DNA of 64,000 bases from Streptomyces sp. CHD11 (GCF_018638295.1 NZ_JABTTS010000032.1:1-64000); one strand, 5' to 3'. Positions 17,939 through 26,067 are shown, numbered from the stretch's first letter. Notes: generated by a model not told the origin, from the sequence alone. Translations and numbers: made by a program.

Positions 17939-18733
17939 TCAGTCCAGCAGATCCGGCTCGCTCCGGGTGATCTCCTGCCACATCGGCTGGTAGTTGATCC
18001 ATGCCACGAGGTCCCCGCCGAGCTGCTCCCGGGTGGCGACCGCCTGCCGGTGGCCGATGAGCACGGGCCGTCCCGCCGCCTTCGCGGTGAGCTGCACCCG
18101 GCAGGACCGTTCCATGCTGGCGAACCACCAGGCCGCCGCGTCCACCGAGTCGCCCACGGTGAGCAGTCCGTGGTTGCGCAGCACCAGCGCCTTGCCGGAC
18201 CCGAGCACACCCGCGATGCGCCGCCCCTCCTCCGCGTCGACGGTGACGCCACTGTAGGCGTCGTAGAGGGCGTGGTCCTCGTAGAAGGCGCAGCTCTCCT
18301 GGGTGATCGGGTCCAGCAGGTCGCCCAGGGCGGCGAGGGCCCGCCCGTGGACGGAGTGGCAGTGGGCGACGGCGACGACGTCGGGACGGGCCGCGTGCAC
18401 CTGGGCGTGCACGGTGAACGCGGCCTGGTTGACGTGGTGGCCGCCCTCGATGACCTGGCCGTCCCGGTTGGCGAGGACGAGGTCGCTGACCGTGACGTGC
18501 CGGAAGGGCATCCCGAACGGGTTGACCCAGAAGCAGTCGGTGAACTCCGGGTCGCGTGCGGTGATGTGTCCCGAGACCCCGTCCTCGAAGCCCAGTCGCC
18601 CGAAGATCCGCAGCGCGCCCGCGAGCCGTTCCTTGCGGTGCCGGCGTTCGTCCTCCACGGATTCGTGCATGGGCGGCAGGGCGAAGCGCAGTGTGTCGGT
18701 GGGCAGCGGCAGGGGCGGCGTGGGCCCGTGCAT
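17939..18733 (-). CDS. Class II aldolase/adducin family protein
   Basis: A 264-residue enzyme of the fuculose/rhamnulose-1-phosphate aldolase and ribulose-5-phosphate epimerase fold. Zinc-binding histidines are visible in VAHCHSVHG, and a further conserved His in LRNHGLLTVG. Members split sugar phosphates or decarboxylate related compounds, but the substrate cannot be read here. ATG 18733 follows GGGAGGACTC and is chosen over the longer upstream frame. It is divergent from the flavin-type oxidoreductase at 18860, with a long palindrome between the two genes. Confidence 0.88.
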   Translation of the reverse strand: MHGPTPPLPLPTDTLRFALPPMHESVEDERRHRKERLAGALRIFGRLGFEDGVSGHITARDPEFTDCFWVNPFGMPFRHVTVSDLVLANRDGQVIEGGHHVNQAAFTVHAQVHAARPDVVAVAHCHSVHGRALAALGDLLDPITQESCAFYEDHALYDAYSGVTVDAEEGRRIAGVLGSGKALVLRNHGLLTVGDSVDAAAWWFASMERSCRVQLTAKAAGRPVLIGHRQAVATREQLGGDLVAWINYQPMWQEITRSEPDLLD

Positions 18734-18813
18734 GAGTCCTCCCGCGGGGGATGTGCGTACGGGGCGGAAGTTACCGGTGGGCCGTCCCGTACGACAGCTC
18801 TGTTCCGTAACGC

Positions 18814-18844
18814 CGGATACCCGACATGGGATGTCCGGTATCCG
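18814..18844. promoter_or_regulatory. 31-base near-perfect palindrome, candidate operator
   Basis: CGGATACCCGACAT and ATGTCCGGTATCCG are inverted copies matching at 13 of 14 positions around a GGG centre. The element ends 15 bases before the ATG at 18860 and lies in the 126-base gap between divergent genes, where a repressor could control both. No regulator gene is adjacent. Confidence 0.6.
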
Positions 18845-18859
18845 CGCCACACTCGTCCC

Positions 18860-19351
18860 ATGAGCACAGAGACGACCGCGAACTGGGCGGCCTTCACCGC
18901 GGCCGAACCCGGGCTGGCGAAGACCGTCGAGGAGCGCTTCGCCGCGTACCCGCACCATGTTCTCGCCACCCTGCGCGGGGACGGCTCGCCGCGCACCACC
19001 GGCCTGGAGGTCCGCTTCCTGAACGGGGAGCTCTGGTTCGGCATGATGCCGGACTCCCGCAAGGCGCTGGACCTGCGCCGCGACCCGCGCTTCGCGCTCC
19101 AGGCGAACCCGGGGGAGGGCACCGGCATGGGGGGCGGTGACGTCCGCCTCGCCGGCCGGGCGGTCGAGATCCCCGCGGAGGACACGCGGACCCGGGCCCG
19201 GTACGCCGAAGAGGCGGAACCGCCGGAGCCGTTCCGCCTCTTCCGCACCGAGCTGACGGAGGTCGTGCGGACCTACGTCGAGGACGAGACGTACCTGGTC
19301 GTCCAGGTCTGGAAGCCCGGTGGGCCGGTGCGGACCCTGAGGCGGACCTGA
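18860..19351 (+). CDS. Pyridoxamine 5'-phosphate oxidase-like flavin/F420 oxidoreductase
   Basis: A 163-residue split-barrel protein. HHVLATLRGDGSPRTTGLEV and WFGMMPDSRKALDLRRDPR fit the PNPOx-like superfamily, whose members bind FMN, F420 or haem. The short single-domain length suits a general redox or detoxifying role rather than vitamin B6 synthesis. The gene converges with guaA and their stops are only 10 bases apart. The palindrome just upstream suggests repressor control. Confidence 0.83.
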   Translation: MSTETTANWAAFTAAEPGLAKTVEERFAAYPHHVLATLRGDGSPRTTGLEVRFLNGELWFGMMPDSRKALDLRRDPRFALQANPGEGTGMGGGDVRLAGRAVEIPAEDTRTRARYAEEAEPPEPFRLFRTELTEVVRTYVEDETYLVVQVWKPGGPVRTLRRT

Positions 19352-19361
19352 GTCAGCGGGA

Positions 19362-20942
19362 CTACTCCCACTCGATGGTCCCCGGCGGCTTGGAGGTGAC
19401 GTCGAGGACGACCCGGTTGACGTCGCGCACCTCGTTGGTGATCCGGGTGGAGATCTTCCCGAGGACGTCGTACGGCAGCCGGGACCAGTCGGCGGTCATG
19501 GCGTCCTCGCTGGAGACGGGGCGCAGCACGATCGGGTGACCGTAGGTGCGGCCGTCGCCCTGGACGCCCACCGACCGCACGTCCGCCAGCAGGACGACCG
19601 GGCACTGCCAGATGTCCCGGTCCAGGCCGGCCGCGGTGAGCTCCTCGCGGGCGATGGCGTCGGCCTCGCGGAGCAGGTCGAGCCGCTCCCTGGTGACCTC
19701 GCCGACGATCCGGATGCCGAGGCCGGGGCCCGGGAACGGCTGGCGCTGGACGATCTCGTCCGGCAGGCCGAGTTCCTGGCCGACCATCCGGACCTCGTCC
19801 TTGAACAGCTGGCGCAGCGGCTCGATCAGCTGGAACTCGAGGTCCTCGGGAAGGCCGCCGACGTTGTGGTGGGACTTGATGTTGGCGGTGCCGGTGCCGC
19901 CGCCGGACTCCACGACGTCCGGGTAGAGCGTGCCCTGGACCAGGAACTCCACGGCCGGGCCCGCGTCCGCGATGATCTCGGCCTGGGCCTGCTCGAAGAC
20001 CCTGATGAACTCGCGGCCGATGATCTTCCGCTTCTCCTCGGGGTCCGAGACGCCCTTGAGCGCGGTCAGGAACCGCTCCTCGGCGTCCACGACCTTCAGC
20101 TGCACGCCGGTCGCGGCCACGAAGTCCTTCTCGACCTGCTCGGTCTCGCCCTTGCGCATCAGGCCGTGGTCGACGTACACGCAGGTCAGCTGGGAGCCGA
20201 TGGCCTTCTGGACGAGGGCGGCGGCGACCGCGGAGTCCACGCCGCCGGACAGACCGCAGATGGCGCGCCGGTCGCCGACCATCTCGCGGATCGCGGAGAC
20301 CTGCTCCTCGATGACGCTGCCGGTGGTCCAGTCGGGGCTCAGGCCCGCGCCGCGGTACAGGAAGTGCTCCAGCACCTGCTGTCCGTGCGTGGAGTGCATC
20401 ACCTCGGGGTGGTACTGGACGCCGTAGAGCTTCTTCTCGTCGTTCTCGAAGGCGGCGACCGGCACGACGTCCGTCGAGGCCGTGACGGAGAAGCCCTCGG
20501 GGGCGGCGGAGCAGGCGTCGCCGTGCGACATCCAGACGGCCTGCTCGCCCGGGGTGCCCTCGAAGAGGGTGGAGGAGATCTTGGAGACGTGCAGGTCCGT
20601 ACGGCCGTACTCACGGGAGCCGGTGTTGTCCACCTGGCCGCCCAGGCTCTGGGCCATGAGCTGGAAGCCGTAGCACATGCCGAAGACGGGGACGCCGGCT
20701 TCGAAGATCTCGCGGTCGAGCCGGGGGGCGCCCTCCTCGTACACGGACGAGGGGCCGCCGGAGAGGATGATCGCCGCCGGGTTCCTGGCGAGCATCTCGG
20801 TGACCGGCATGGTGCTCGGCACGATCTCGCTGTAGACCCGTGCCTCGCGGACGCGACGGGCGATGAGCTGGGCGTACTGCGCGCCGAAGTCGACGACCAG
20901 AACGGTGTCGGGCGCGTTGGCAGCGGGAGACGCTGATGACAC
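19362..20942 (-). CDS. guaA: GMP synthase (glutamine-hydrolysing)
   Basis: A 526-residue enzyme that aminates XMP to GMP. The class I glutamine amidotransferase domain has Cys90 in FGMCYGFQL, with the His-Glu pair in VQYHPEV. The ATP-pyrophosphatase P-loop SGGVDSAV follows near residue 230, and the C-terminal dimerisation domain ends in SKPPGTIEWE, the standard GuaA terminus. GTG 20942 follows GGAAGGCACC. Together with guaB and guaB3 about 20 kb away it makes up the guanine nucleotide branch; guaA is also near guaB in M. tuberculosis. Confidence 0.97.
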   Translation of the reverse strand: MSSASPAANAPDTVLVVDFGAQYAQLIARRVREARVYSEIVPSTMPVTEMLARNPAAIILSGGPSSVYEEGAPRLDREIFEAGVPVFGMCYGFQLMAQSLGGQVDNTGSREYGRTDLHVSKISSTLFEGTPGEQAVWMSHGDACSAAPEGFSVTASTDVVPVAAFENDEKKLYGVQYHPEVMHSTHGQQVLEHFLYRGAGLSPDWTTGSVIEEQVSAIREMVGDRRAICGLSGGVDSAVAAALVQKAIGSQLTCVYVDHGLMRKGETEQVEKDFVAATGVQLKVVDAEERFLTALKGVSDPEEKRKIIGREFIRVFEQAQAEIIADAGPAVEFLVQGTLYPDVVESGGGTGTANIKSHHNVGGLPEDLEFQLIEPLRQLFKDEVRMVGQELGLPDEIVQRQPFPGPGLGIRIVGEVTRERLDLLREADAIAREELTAAGLDRDIWQCPVVLLADVRSVGVQGDGRTYGHPIVLRPVSSEDAMTADWSRLPYDVLGKISTRITNEVRDVNRVVLDVTSKPPGTIEWE

Positions 20943-21088
20943 GAGGTGCCTTCCGGCGGTGGGGCGGGAGTCTTGTGCCTCCCGATTCTACCGAGGCGGC
21001 GAAGGGTCACGTCCCGCGCCGGACGGAACGGCCCGGGGGCCGCGGAACGAGGGCCGCCCGGTGCCCCCGTCTCACCATGCGGCCCCGG

Positions 21089-21117
21089 TTGGACGACCGC
21101 CGCCCGCCGGGCATACT
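21089..21117 (+). promoter_or_regulatory. Promoter for a leaderless leader-peptide transcript
   Basis: TTGGAC (21089-21094) and CATACT (21112-21117) are separated by 17 bases. Only six bases lie between the -10 box and the ATG at 21124, so transcription should begin at or next to the A of that ATG, giving a leaderless mRNA. Confidence 0.65.
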
Positions 21118-21123
21118 TGCCCC

Positions 21124-21195
21124 ATGCTCACGCACCCGACCTTCCTCTTTACCTATGGCACCCGGCCCGCCGGCTGCCATGGTCGTGCTGCTTGA
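21124..21195 (+). CDS. Putative 23-residue leader peptide upstream of chorismate mutase
   Basis: A short ORF begins exactly where transcription is predicted to start and ends 118 bases before the chorismate mutase gene. Codons 6-11 read TFLFTY. They use TTT and TAT, both rare in this genome, for Phe and Tyr, the end products of the pathway served by chorismate mutase. A strong hairpin follows at 21216-21250. This is the arrangement expected for amino-acid attenuation. It is a prediction: translation, stalling and attenuation are inferred from layout alone. Confidence 0.6.
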   Translation: MLTHPTFLFTYGTRPAGCHGRAA

Positions 21196-21215
21196 GCAAC
21201 TGACAAGCGACTTCC

Positions 21216-21250
21216 CAGGCGCCCCGGGCCGACAAGGTCCGGGGCGCCTG
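21216..21250 (+). terminator. Attenuator-like hairpin between leader peptide and chorismate mutase
   Basis: CAGGCGCCCCGG (21216-21227) pairs perfectly with CCGGGGCGCCTG (21239-21250): a 12-bp stem with an 11-base loop. No strong U-run follows, which is common in Streptomyces terminators. A competing pairing, CGGCCCG (21163-21169) with CGGGCCG (21225-21231), would disrupt it and could act as antiterminator. Confidence 0.65.
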
Positions 21251-21312
21251 CCGTTGTCCGGACCCTGCCGCTCCGGGGCACCCCGCGCACCACTCAACCG
21301 AGGAGCCCCGAC

Positions 21313-21609
21313 ATGACCGCCACCACCACCGAGCCGGCCGAGAAGACCGGAGCCCGCACCACCGAGGCCGCCGAACTGATCACCGGTGCCCGTGAGCGGA
21401 TCGACGCGCTCGACGACCGGATCATCGGCCTCGTGCAGGAACGGATGGCCGTGTCGGCCGTGATCCAGAAGGAACGGATCGCCTCCGGCGGCCGGCGCGT
21501 GAACCTCTCCCGCGAGATGGAGATCCTCGCCACCTACCGTGACGCCCTGGGCAAGCCCGGCACCACGCTGGCGATGACCCTGCTGGAGCTGTGCCGGGGC
21601 AGGATCTGA
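21313..21609 (+). CDS. Chorismate mutase (AroQ class)
   Basis: A 98-residue all-helical chorismate mutase, which converts chorismate to prephenate, the first step toward Phe and Tyr. AroQ features are present: RERIDALDDRIIGLVQERM in helix 1, with the active-site Arg, and IQKERIASG...VNLSREMEIL further on. It is monofunctional and lacks a signal peptide, so it should be cytoplasmic; related actinobacterial enzymes are often activated by DAHP synthase. The ATG follows GAGGAG. A leader peptide and hairpin upstream suggest control by Phe/Tyr supply. Confidence 0.93.
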   Translation: MTATTTEPAEKTGARTTEAAELITGARERIDALDDRIIGLVQERMAVSAVIQKERIASGGRRVNLSREMEILATYRDALGKPGTTLAMTLLELCRGRI

Positions 21610-21840
21610 GATCCGCGTTCCCGGTACGGCCGTACGTCCGTCCCTCACCCGTACGGCGCGTGACCGACACCGGAACCGCTTCGTTGGTCCCGGTGTCCGC
21701 GTCGGCCAGGGGCGGACCCGAGCAGCACCACGCGTGACTTCCCGGAGCGATGAGACGTGCGGCTCGTGCCGCACGTCGCGGGACCTCGCTCACGGGAAGT
21801 GACCGGACGGCAGGGGACAGCGGCCCGGTCACCCCAGAGA

Positions 21841-21873
21841 ACGGCCGGTCCCGGGACGCCCGGGACCGGCCGT
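21841..21873. terminator. Strong symmetric hairpin in the 652-base gap after chorismate mutase
   Basis: ACGGCCGGTCCCGGG (21841-21855) and CCCGGGACCGGCCGT (21859-21873) form a perfect 15-bp stem with a 3-base loop. It lies 230 bases after the chorismate mutase stop, so it may end that transcript or another not yet seen. No convincing gene lies between 21610 and 21840. Confidence 0.5.
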
Positions 21874-22081
21874 CGGGGACCCGCCACACGCCTGGCGTAC
21901 GGAGCACCACGCCGCGGTCCGCGTCCTCCCCGGCCGGCTCCGTCTCCTTGCCGCGGCCCGCTTCCGGCCCCGGCAGGGCCTCCCGCCGCCCCCGGCCGTC
22001 AGGATCCGCGCACCCCTCACCCACGGCCCTCGGCCGCCCGGTCACCCCGCGCGCCCGCGCCGACGGCGGTCACCCTTCGCA

Positions 22082-22097
22082 TGTGATCCAGATCACA
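22082..22097. promoter_or_regulatory. Perfect CRP/FNR-type palindrome
   Basis: TGTGATCCAGATCACA is an exact TGTGA-N6-TCACA match to the classic CRP operator. It is intergenic, about 165 bases from the stop of the GMC gene, with no annotated gene directly downstream on either strand. It may control a small transcript ending at the hairpin 22177-22228. Confidence 0.55.
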
Positions 22098-22111
22098 CGA
22101 GGAATCTCTGC

Positions 22112-22195
22112 GTGACAGGACAACCATCCGGGCGCCCTGTCGATCACACTCACCGAGATCCTCACGGACCGCACGGCCGAGGGAGAAGGACCTGA
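22112..22195 (+). CDS. Possible 27-residue His-rich ORF downstream of the CRP-type site
   Basis: GTG 22112 is preceded by a weak CGAGGA site and opens a short frame rich in His (DHTHRDPHGPHG). It begins 15 bases after the CRP-type palindrome and its end runs into the stem of the hairpin at 22177. It may be a real small peptide, part of a small RNA, or chance. No family is recognised. Confidence 0.2.
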   Translation: MTGQPSGRPVDHTHRDPHGPHGRGRRT

Positions 22196-22228
22196 GCTCG
22201 GAGGGGGGCACAGGTCCTTCTCCCTCGG
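22177..22228. terminator. 18-bp terminator hairpin downstream of the GMC oxidoreductase gene
   Basis: CCGAGGGAGAAGGACCTG (22177-22194) pairs perfectly with CAGGTCCTTCTCCCTCGG (22211-22228) around a 16-base loop. It lies 34 bases after the minus-strand GMC gene stop and can also end any plus-strand transcript from the CRP-type site. Confidence 0.7.
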
Positions 22229-22261
22229 GCGTCTCTCCCGGGGCGTCTCGCCCGTGACGTC

Positions 22262-24052
22262 TCAGTTCCGCTTCGGCGGGACCGCCGGCATCCCCAGGAA
22301 CGGCAGCTTCAGCGCGCCGAACGCGTCCGCCGGGACCGCCGGGGACTTCGGCTCGACCGGAGTGAGGCGCCGGTACTGCTCCCCCTGCTCCGGCCGCGGA
22401 TCGGCCTCCCCCTTGTTGGGCCAGTACGACATCGCCCGCTCGGCCTGTGCCGTGATGGTCAGGGAGGGGTTGACGCCCAGGTTCGCCGAGACCGCCGATC
22501 CGTCCACGACCGAGATCCCCGGGTGGCCGTAGAGGCGGTGGTAGGGGTCGATCACACCGGTGTCGCGGGACCCGCCGATGGGGCAGCCGCCCAGGAAGTG
22601 GGCGGTCAGCGGCATACCCGTCAGCTCACCGACATTCGAGCCGGCGAAGCCGTTGATCTCGGCCGCCAGCGCCGAGGCGCCCTCGGTGGCCGCCTTGATC
22701 TGCTTGGGATTGGGGGCTCCGTGGCCCTGCCGGGCGGTGAGCAGTCCGCGGCCGGCGCCGGACGGCTTGACGTACGTCGTCAGGGAGTTGTCCAGCGACT
22801 GCATCACCAGCCCGATGATGGTCCGCTCCGACCAGCGCCGGTTGGAGAGCGAACGCGCCATCAGCACGGGGTGCCGCACCGCGTTGCCCAGCCAGCCCAG
22901 CACCCGGGCGGTGCCCGAGCCGCCGCCCGCGTACGGCACCTGGAGGATGGACAGGCTGCCCATCGAGTTGGAGCCCCTGCCGTAGCGGACCGGTTCGATA
23001 TGGGTGTTCTCGTCGGGATGGATCGAGGACGTGATGGCCACCCCGCGGGTGAAGTCGGCCTTCGGCGCACCGGTGGCCCTGCGGTAGCGGCGGTTGTCGG
23101 TCTGCGCGCCGACGAGCGCCTCGGAGTTGGTACGGGTCAGCTCGCCCAGCCTGTCCGAGAGGTGCGGCAGCCGGCCTCCGTCCCGCATCCGGTGCAGCAG
23201 TGTCTGGGTGCCGTAGGTACCGGCGGCCAGGACGACCCGGCGGGTGCGGAAGGTACGGCCCCTGCCCTTGCGGCGCTGGTCGGTCGGGAGCGTGGCGACC
23301 GCGTACCCGCCGCGGGAGTCCTCGGTCACCGACACCGCCGTCGTCATGGGGTGGACGACCGCGCCGGCCTTCTCGGCGAGGTGGAGGTAGTTCTCGTTGA
23401 GGGTGTTCTTCGCACCGTGCCGGCAGCCGGTCATGCACTCGCCGCACTCGGCGCAGGCCCGGCGCGAGGGTCCCGCCCCGCCGAAGTACGGGTCGGGCAC
23501 CTCCTGCCCCGGCTTCGCCTTCCGCGTGCCGTCGGCGTCCTCGCCGTCACCGAAGAAGACACCGACCGGAGCCATGTGGAAGGAGTCGCCCACGCCCATC
23601 CGTTCGGCCGCCGCCTTGAGATGCACGTCCGACGGGGTCATCGTCGGGTTGAGCCGCACGCCGAGCATGCGCCGCGCCTGGTCGTAGTACGGCTTCAGCT
23701 CGTCCTGCCAGTCGGTGATGTGCCCCCACTGCGGGTCGTCGAAGAACGGCTTGGGCGGTACGTAGAGGGTGTTGGCGTAGTTGAGGGAGCCTCCGCCGAC
23801 ACCGGCGCCGGCCAGCACCATGACGTTGCCGAGCAGGTGGATGCGCTGGATGCCGTACATGCCGAGCTTCGGCGCCCAGAGGTAGTTCTTCAGGTCCCAG
23901 GAGTTCCTGGGCAGTGTGGCGCGGGTGAAGCGGCGGCCGGCTTCCAGGACGCCGACGGTGTATCCCTTCTCCGTCAGACGGAGTGCGGACACGGAGCCGC
24001 CGAAGCCGGAACCGACGACGAGGACGTCGTAGTCGTAATCCTCCTGGGGCAC
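22262..24052 (-). CDS. GMC family oxidoreductase, cholesterol oxidase (ChoD)-like
   Basis: A 596-residue FAD enzyme. The N-terminal dinucleotide fold is VLVVGSGFGGSVSALRL, with a second FAD segment GAGVGGGSLNYANTLY and a C-terminal VVDGSAVSANLGVNPSLTI block typical of the family. A Cys-rich stretch, CAECGECMTGCRHGAKN (about 203-219), is also found in ChoD-type proteins. It should oxidise an alcohol or sterol, but the substrate is not certain and true cholesterol oxidase activity is doubtful for this subgroup. There is no signal peptide. GTG 24052 follows GAGGAG. It lies 101 bases after an aldehyde dehydrogenase gene on the same strand, suggesting alcohol-to-acid oxidation. Confidence 0.87.
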   Translation of the reverse strand: MPQEDYDYDVLVVGSGFGGSVSALRLTEKGYTVGVLEAGRRFTRATLPRNSWDLKNYLWAPKLGMYGIQRIHLLGNVMVLAGAGVGGGSLNYANTLYVPPKPFFDDPQWGHITDWQDELKPYYDQARRMLGVRLNPTMTPSDVHLKAAAERMGVGDSFHMAPVGVFFGDGEDADGTRKAKPGQEVPDPYFGGAGPSRRACAECGECMTGCRHGAKNTLNENYLHLAEKAGAVVHPMTTAVSVTEDSRGGYAVATLPTDQRRKGRGRTFRTRRVVLAAGTYGTQTLLHRMRDGGRLPHLSDRLGELTRTNSEALVGAQTDNRRYRRATGAPKADFTRGVAITSSIHPDENTHIEPVRYGRGSNSMGSLSILQVPYAGGGSGTARVLGWLGNAVRHPVLMARSLSNRRWSERTIIGLVMQSLDNSLTTYVKPSGAGRGLLTARQGHGAPNPKQIKAATEGASALAAEINGFAGSNVGELTGMPLTAHFLGGCPIGGSRDTGVIDPYHRLYGHPGISVVDGSAVSANLGVNPSLTITAQAERAMSYWPNKGEADPRPEQGEQYRRLTPVEPKSPAVPADAFGALKLPFLGMPAVPPKRN

Positions 24053-24153
24053 GGGTGTCTCCTCTTCGGGTGTCGCGTGCGGGTGATCGGTGGCTCTCTC
24101 GCGTTCGCGCGACGGAGCCGCATACCGGCCCCGCCCCGCGCCCCGAAGGCCGG

Positions 24154-25767
24154 TCACCTGAACCGGAATGCCTTCATCAGACGCAGACTGCGGCTCATGA
24201 AGGCCGCGTACTTCTCGTCGTCCATGCCCAGGGAGGGCGCCATCGGCAGCAGACGCTGGTGGGCCACCGTCTGGGCCTCGGTGTACTTGAGGATGCCCTC
24301 GGAGCCGTGCCGGCGGCCGAGACCGGAGTCCTTCATGCCGCCCATCGGCGACTGGACGCTGCCGTACGCCGGCGCGTAACCCTCGTTGATGTTGACCGTG
24401 CCGGTGCGCATACGGGCGGCGATCTCCCGGCCGCGCCGGGCGTCCCTGGTCCAGACGGAGGAGTTCAGGCCGTACGGGGTGGAGTTGGCGGCCTCGACCG
24501 CCTCGTCGTCGGAGGAGAAGCGGTAGACGGAGACGACCGGGCCGAACGTCTCCTCGGAGCAGACGCTCATGGGGTTCTCCACCCCGTCGAGGATGGTCGG
24601 CTCGTAGAAGTAGGGGCCGATGTCCGGCCGGGCCGTGCCGCCCGCGAGCACCCTGGCGCCCTTGGCGACGGCGTCGTCCACATGCCGGGTGACGGCGTCC
24701 AGCTGGCGCTGCCCGACCAGGGAGCCCATGCCGGCCCCGTAGGCGAGGGACGTGCCGAGGCGGATGGCCCTGGTGCGGGCGGCGAAGCGTTCCAGGAAGG
24801 CGTCGGCGACGGACGCGTGGACGTACAGCCGCTCGATGGAGATGCACAGCTGGCCCGCGCTGGAGAAGCAGGCGCGGACGGCGCCCGCGGCCGCCTTGTC
24901 GAGGTCGGCGTCCTCGAGGACCAGCATGGCGTTCTTGCCGCCCAGTTCGAGGGAGACGCCGACCAGACGGGCGGCGGCACCCTGGGCGACCTCACGGCCG
25001 GTGCGGGTGGAGCCGGTGAAGGAGACGTAGTCGGCGTGACGGACGACCTCGGGGCCGATGACCGGGCCCTCACCGAGGACGACCTGGAAGACGTCGGCGG
25101 GCAACCCGGCCTCGATCAGCAGGTCACGGGCCCACAGCGCGGTCAGGCAGGTCTCCGTGTCGGGCTTCATCACGACCGCGTTGCCCGCGACGAACGCCGG
25201 GAGCGCGTCTCCGACGGAGAGCTCGAGGGGGTAGTTCCAGGGAGCTATCTGGCCCACGACACCGCGCGGGTGCCGCAGTTCGGTGACCTTCGTCAGGGCC
25301 GGCACGGCGCCGGCGTGCCGCTTGGGCCGCAGGTAGGAGGCGGCGCGGCGGCCGTAGTGACGGGCGGCGACGGCGACGGCCTGCACCTCCTCGTGGGCGT
25401 GCAGCCGGGCTTTGCCCGTCTCCAGCTGGATCAGGTCGAGCACCTCGGCCTGGCGCTCCAGCACCAGGTCGTGGAAACGCAGCAGAACGGCGGCGCGCCG
25501 GCGCACCGGGACCCGCGCCCAGACGGCCTGGGCGGCGCGGGCCGCCTCGAAGGCACCGGCCACGTCCTCGGGCGTCGACTCGGGCAGGTCGGCCAGCTTC
25601 TCGCCGGTGAACGGCGTGTGGTTGGCGGTTCGGCCGGAGCCGGGCACACCCTTGGTGAGCTGGGCGACCAGCTCCGGCGTGACCACGTCGGCGGCGGTGC
25701 GTGCGCCCTCCGGGGCGGGGGCGAGGGGATTGGTGCCGGCGGTTTCCCGGGTCTGCGCGTCCGTCAT
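24154..25767 (-). CDS. Succinate-semialdehyde dehydrogenase-like aldehyde dehydrogenase
   Basis: A 537-residue NAD(P)-dependent enzyme. The cofactor motif FTGSTRTGREVA, the general base Glu in SLELGGKNAML and the nucleophile Cys in CFSSAGQLCIS are all in place. The length and N-terminal extension resemble the actinobacterial GabD2 group. It oxidises an aldehyde such as succinic semialdehyde to the acid. The start at 25767 (MTDAQT) is preferred over the longer frame, which lacks a ribosome site. It is probably the first gene of a unit with the GMC oxidase. Confidence 0.9.
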   Translation of the reverse strand: MTDAQTRETAGTNPLAPAPEGARTAADVVTPELVAQLTKGVPGSGRTANHTPFTGEKLADLPESTPEDVAGAFEAARAAQAVWARVPVRRRAAVLLRFHDLVLERQAEVLDLIQLETGKARLHAHEEVQAVAVAARHYGRRAASYLRPKRHAGAVPALTKVTELRHPRGVVGQIAPWNYPLELSVGDALPAFVAGNAVVMKPDTETCLTALWARDLLIEAGLPADVFQVVLGEGPVIGPEVVRHADYVSFTGSTRTGREVAQGAAARLVGVSLELGGKNAMLVLEDADLDKAAAGAVRACFSSAGQLCISIERLYVHASVADAFLERFAARTRAIRLGTSLAYGAGMGSLVGQRQLDAVTRHVDDAVAKGARVLAGGTARPDIGPYFYEPTILDGVENPMSVCSEETFGPVVSVYRFSSDDEAVEAANSTPYGLNSSVWTRDARRGREIAARMRTGTVNINEGYAPAYGSVQSPMGGMKDSGLGRRHGSEGILKYTEAQTVAHQRLLPMAPSLGMDDEKYAAFMSRSLRLMKAFRFR

Positions 25768-25940
25768 GAGCCGCAGGGTATGCCGGGGCGCACCCTTTGT
25801 GTACCCGTCGGTAACAGATTCCCGCACGGTCCACACATCGCCAGTGAACACTGGCAACAAACCACCTGATCAGGGCGTTGATGATCGGACCGGCCCCGGT
25901 CCACTACGTTTCGGTCTCGAGCCGGTCCGGAGCGACGGCG

Positions 25941-26067
25941 TCGGAGCTGGCGGAGCTGGCGGAGCTGGCGCGTCAGAGCCGTCGGAGCTGTCGGAGCTGT
26001 CGGAGCTGGCGCGTCAGAGCCGTCAGAGCCGTCGGAGCTGTCGGAGCTGTCGGAGCTGTCAGAGCTG
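25941..26067. repeat. 9-bp minisatellite (TCGGAGCTG) overlapping the end of a kinase gene
   Basis: About 13 tandem 9-base units, mainly TCGGAGCTG with variants GCGGAGCTG, TCAGAGCCG and TCAGAGCTG, interrupted twice by GCGCG. A larger pattern repeats: TCAGAGCCG, three TCGGAGCTG, GCGCG. The last unit (26059-26067) is the final two sense codons plus the stop of the kinase gene read on the minus strand (CAG CTC TGA). Confidence 0.9.

Noticed and set aside
21610..22261. A full-length protein gene in the 652-base gap after chorismate mutase
   Set aside because: Frames here lack ribosome sites and start signals and are broken by the strong hairpin at 21841-21873.
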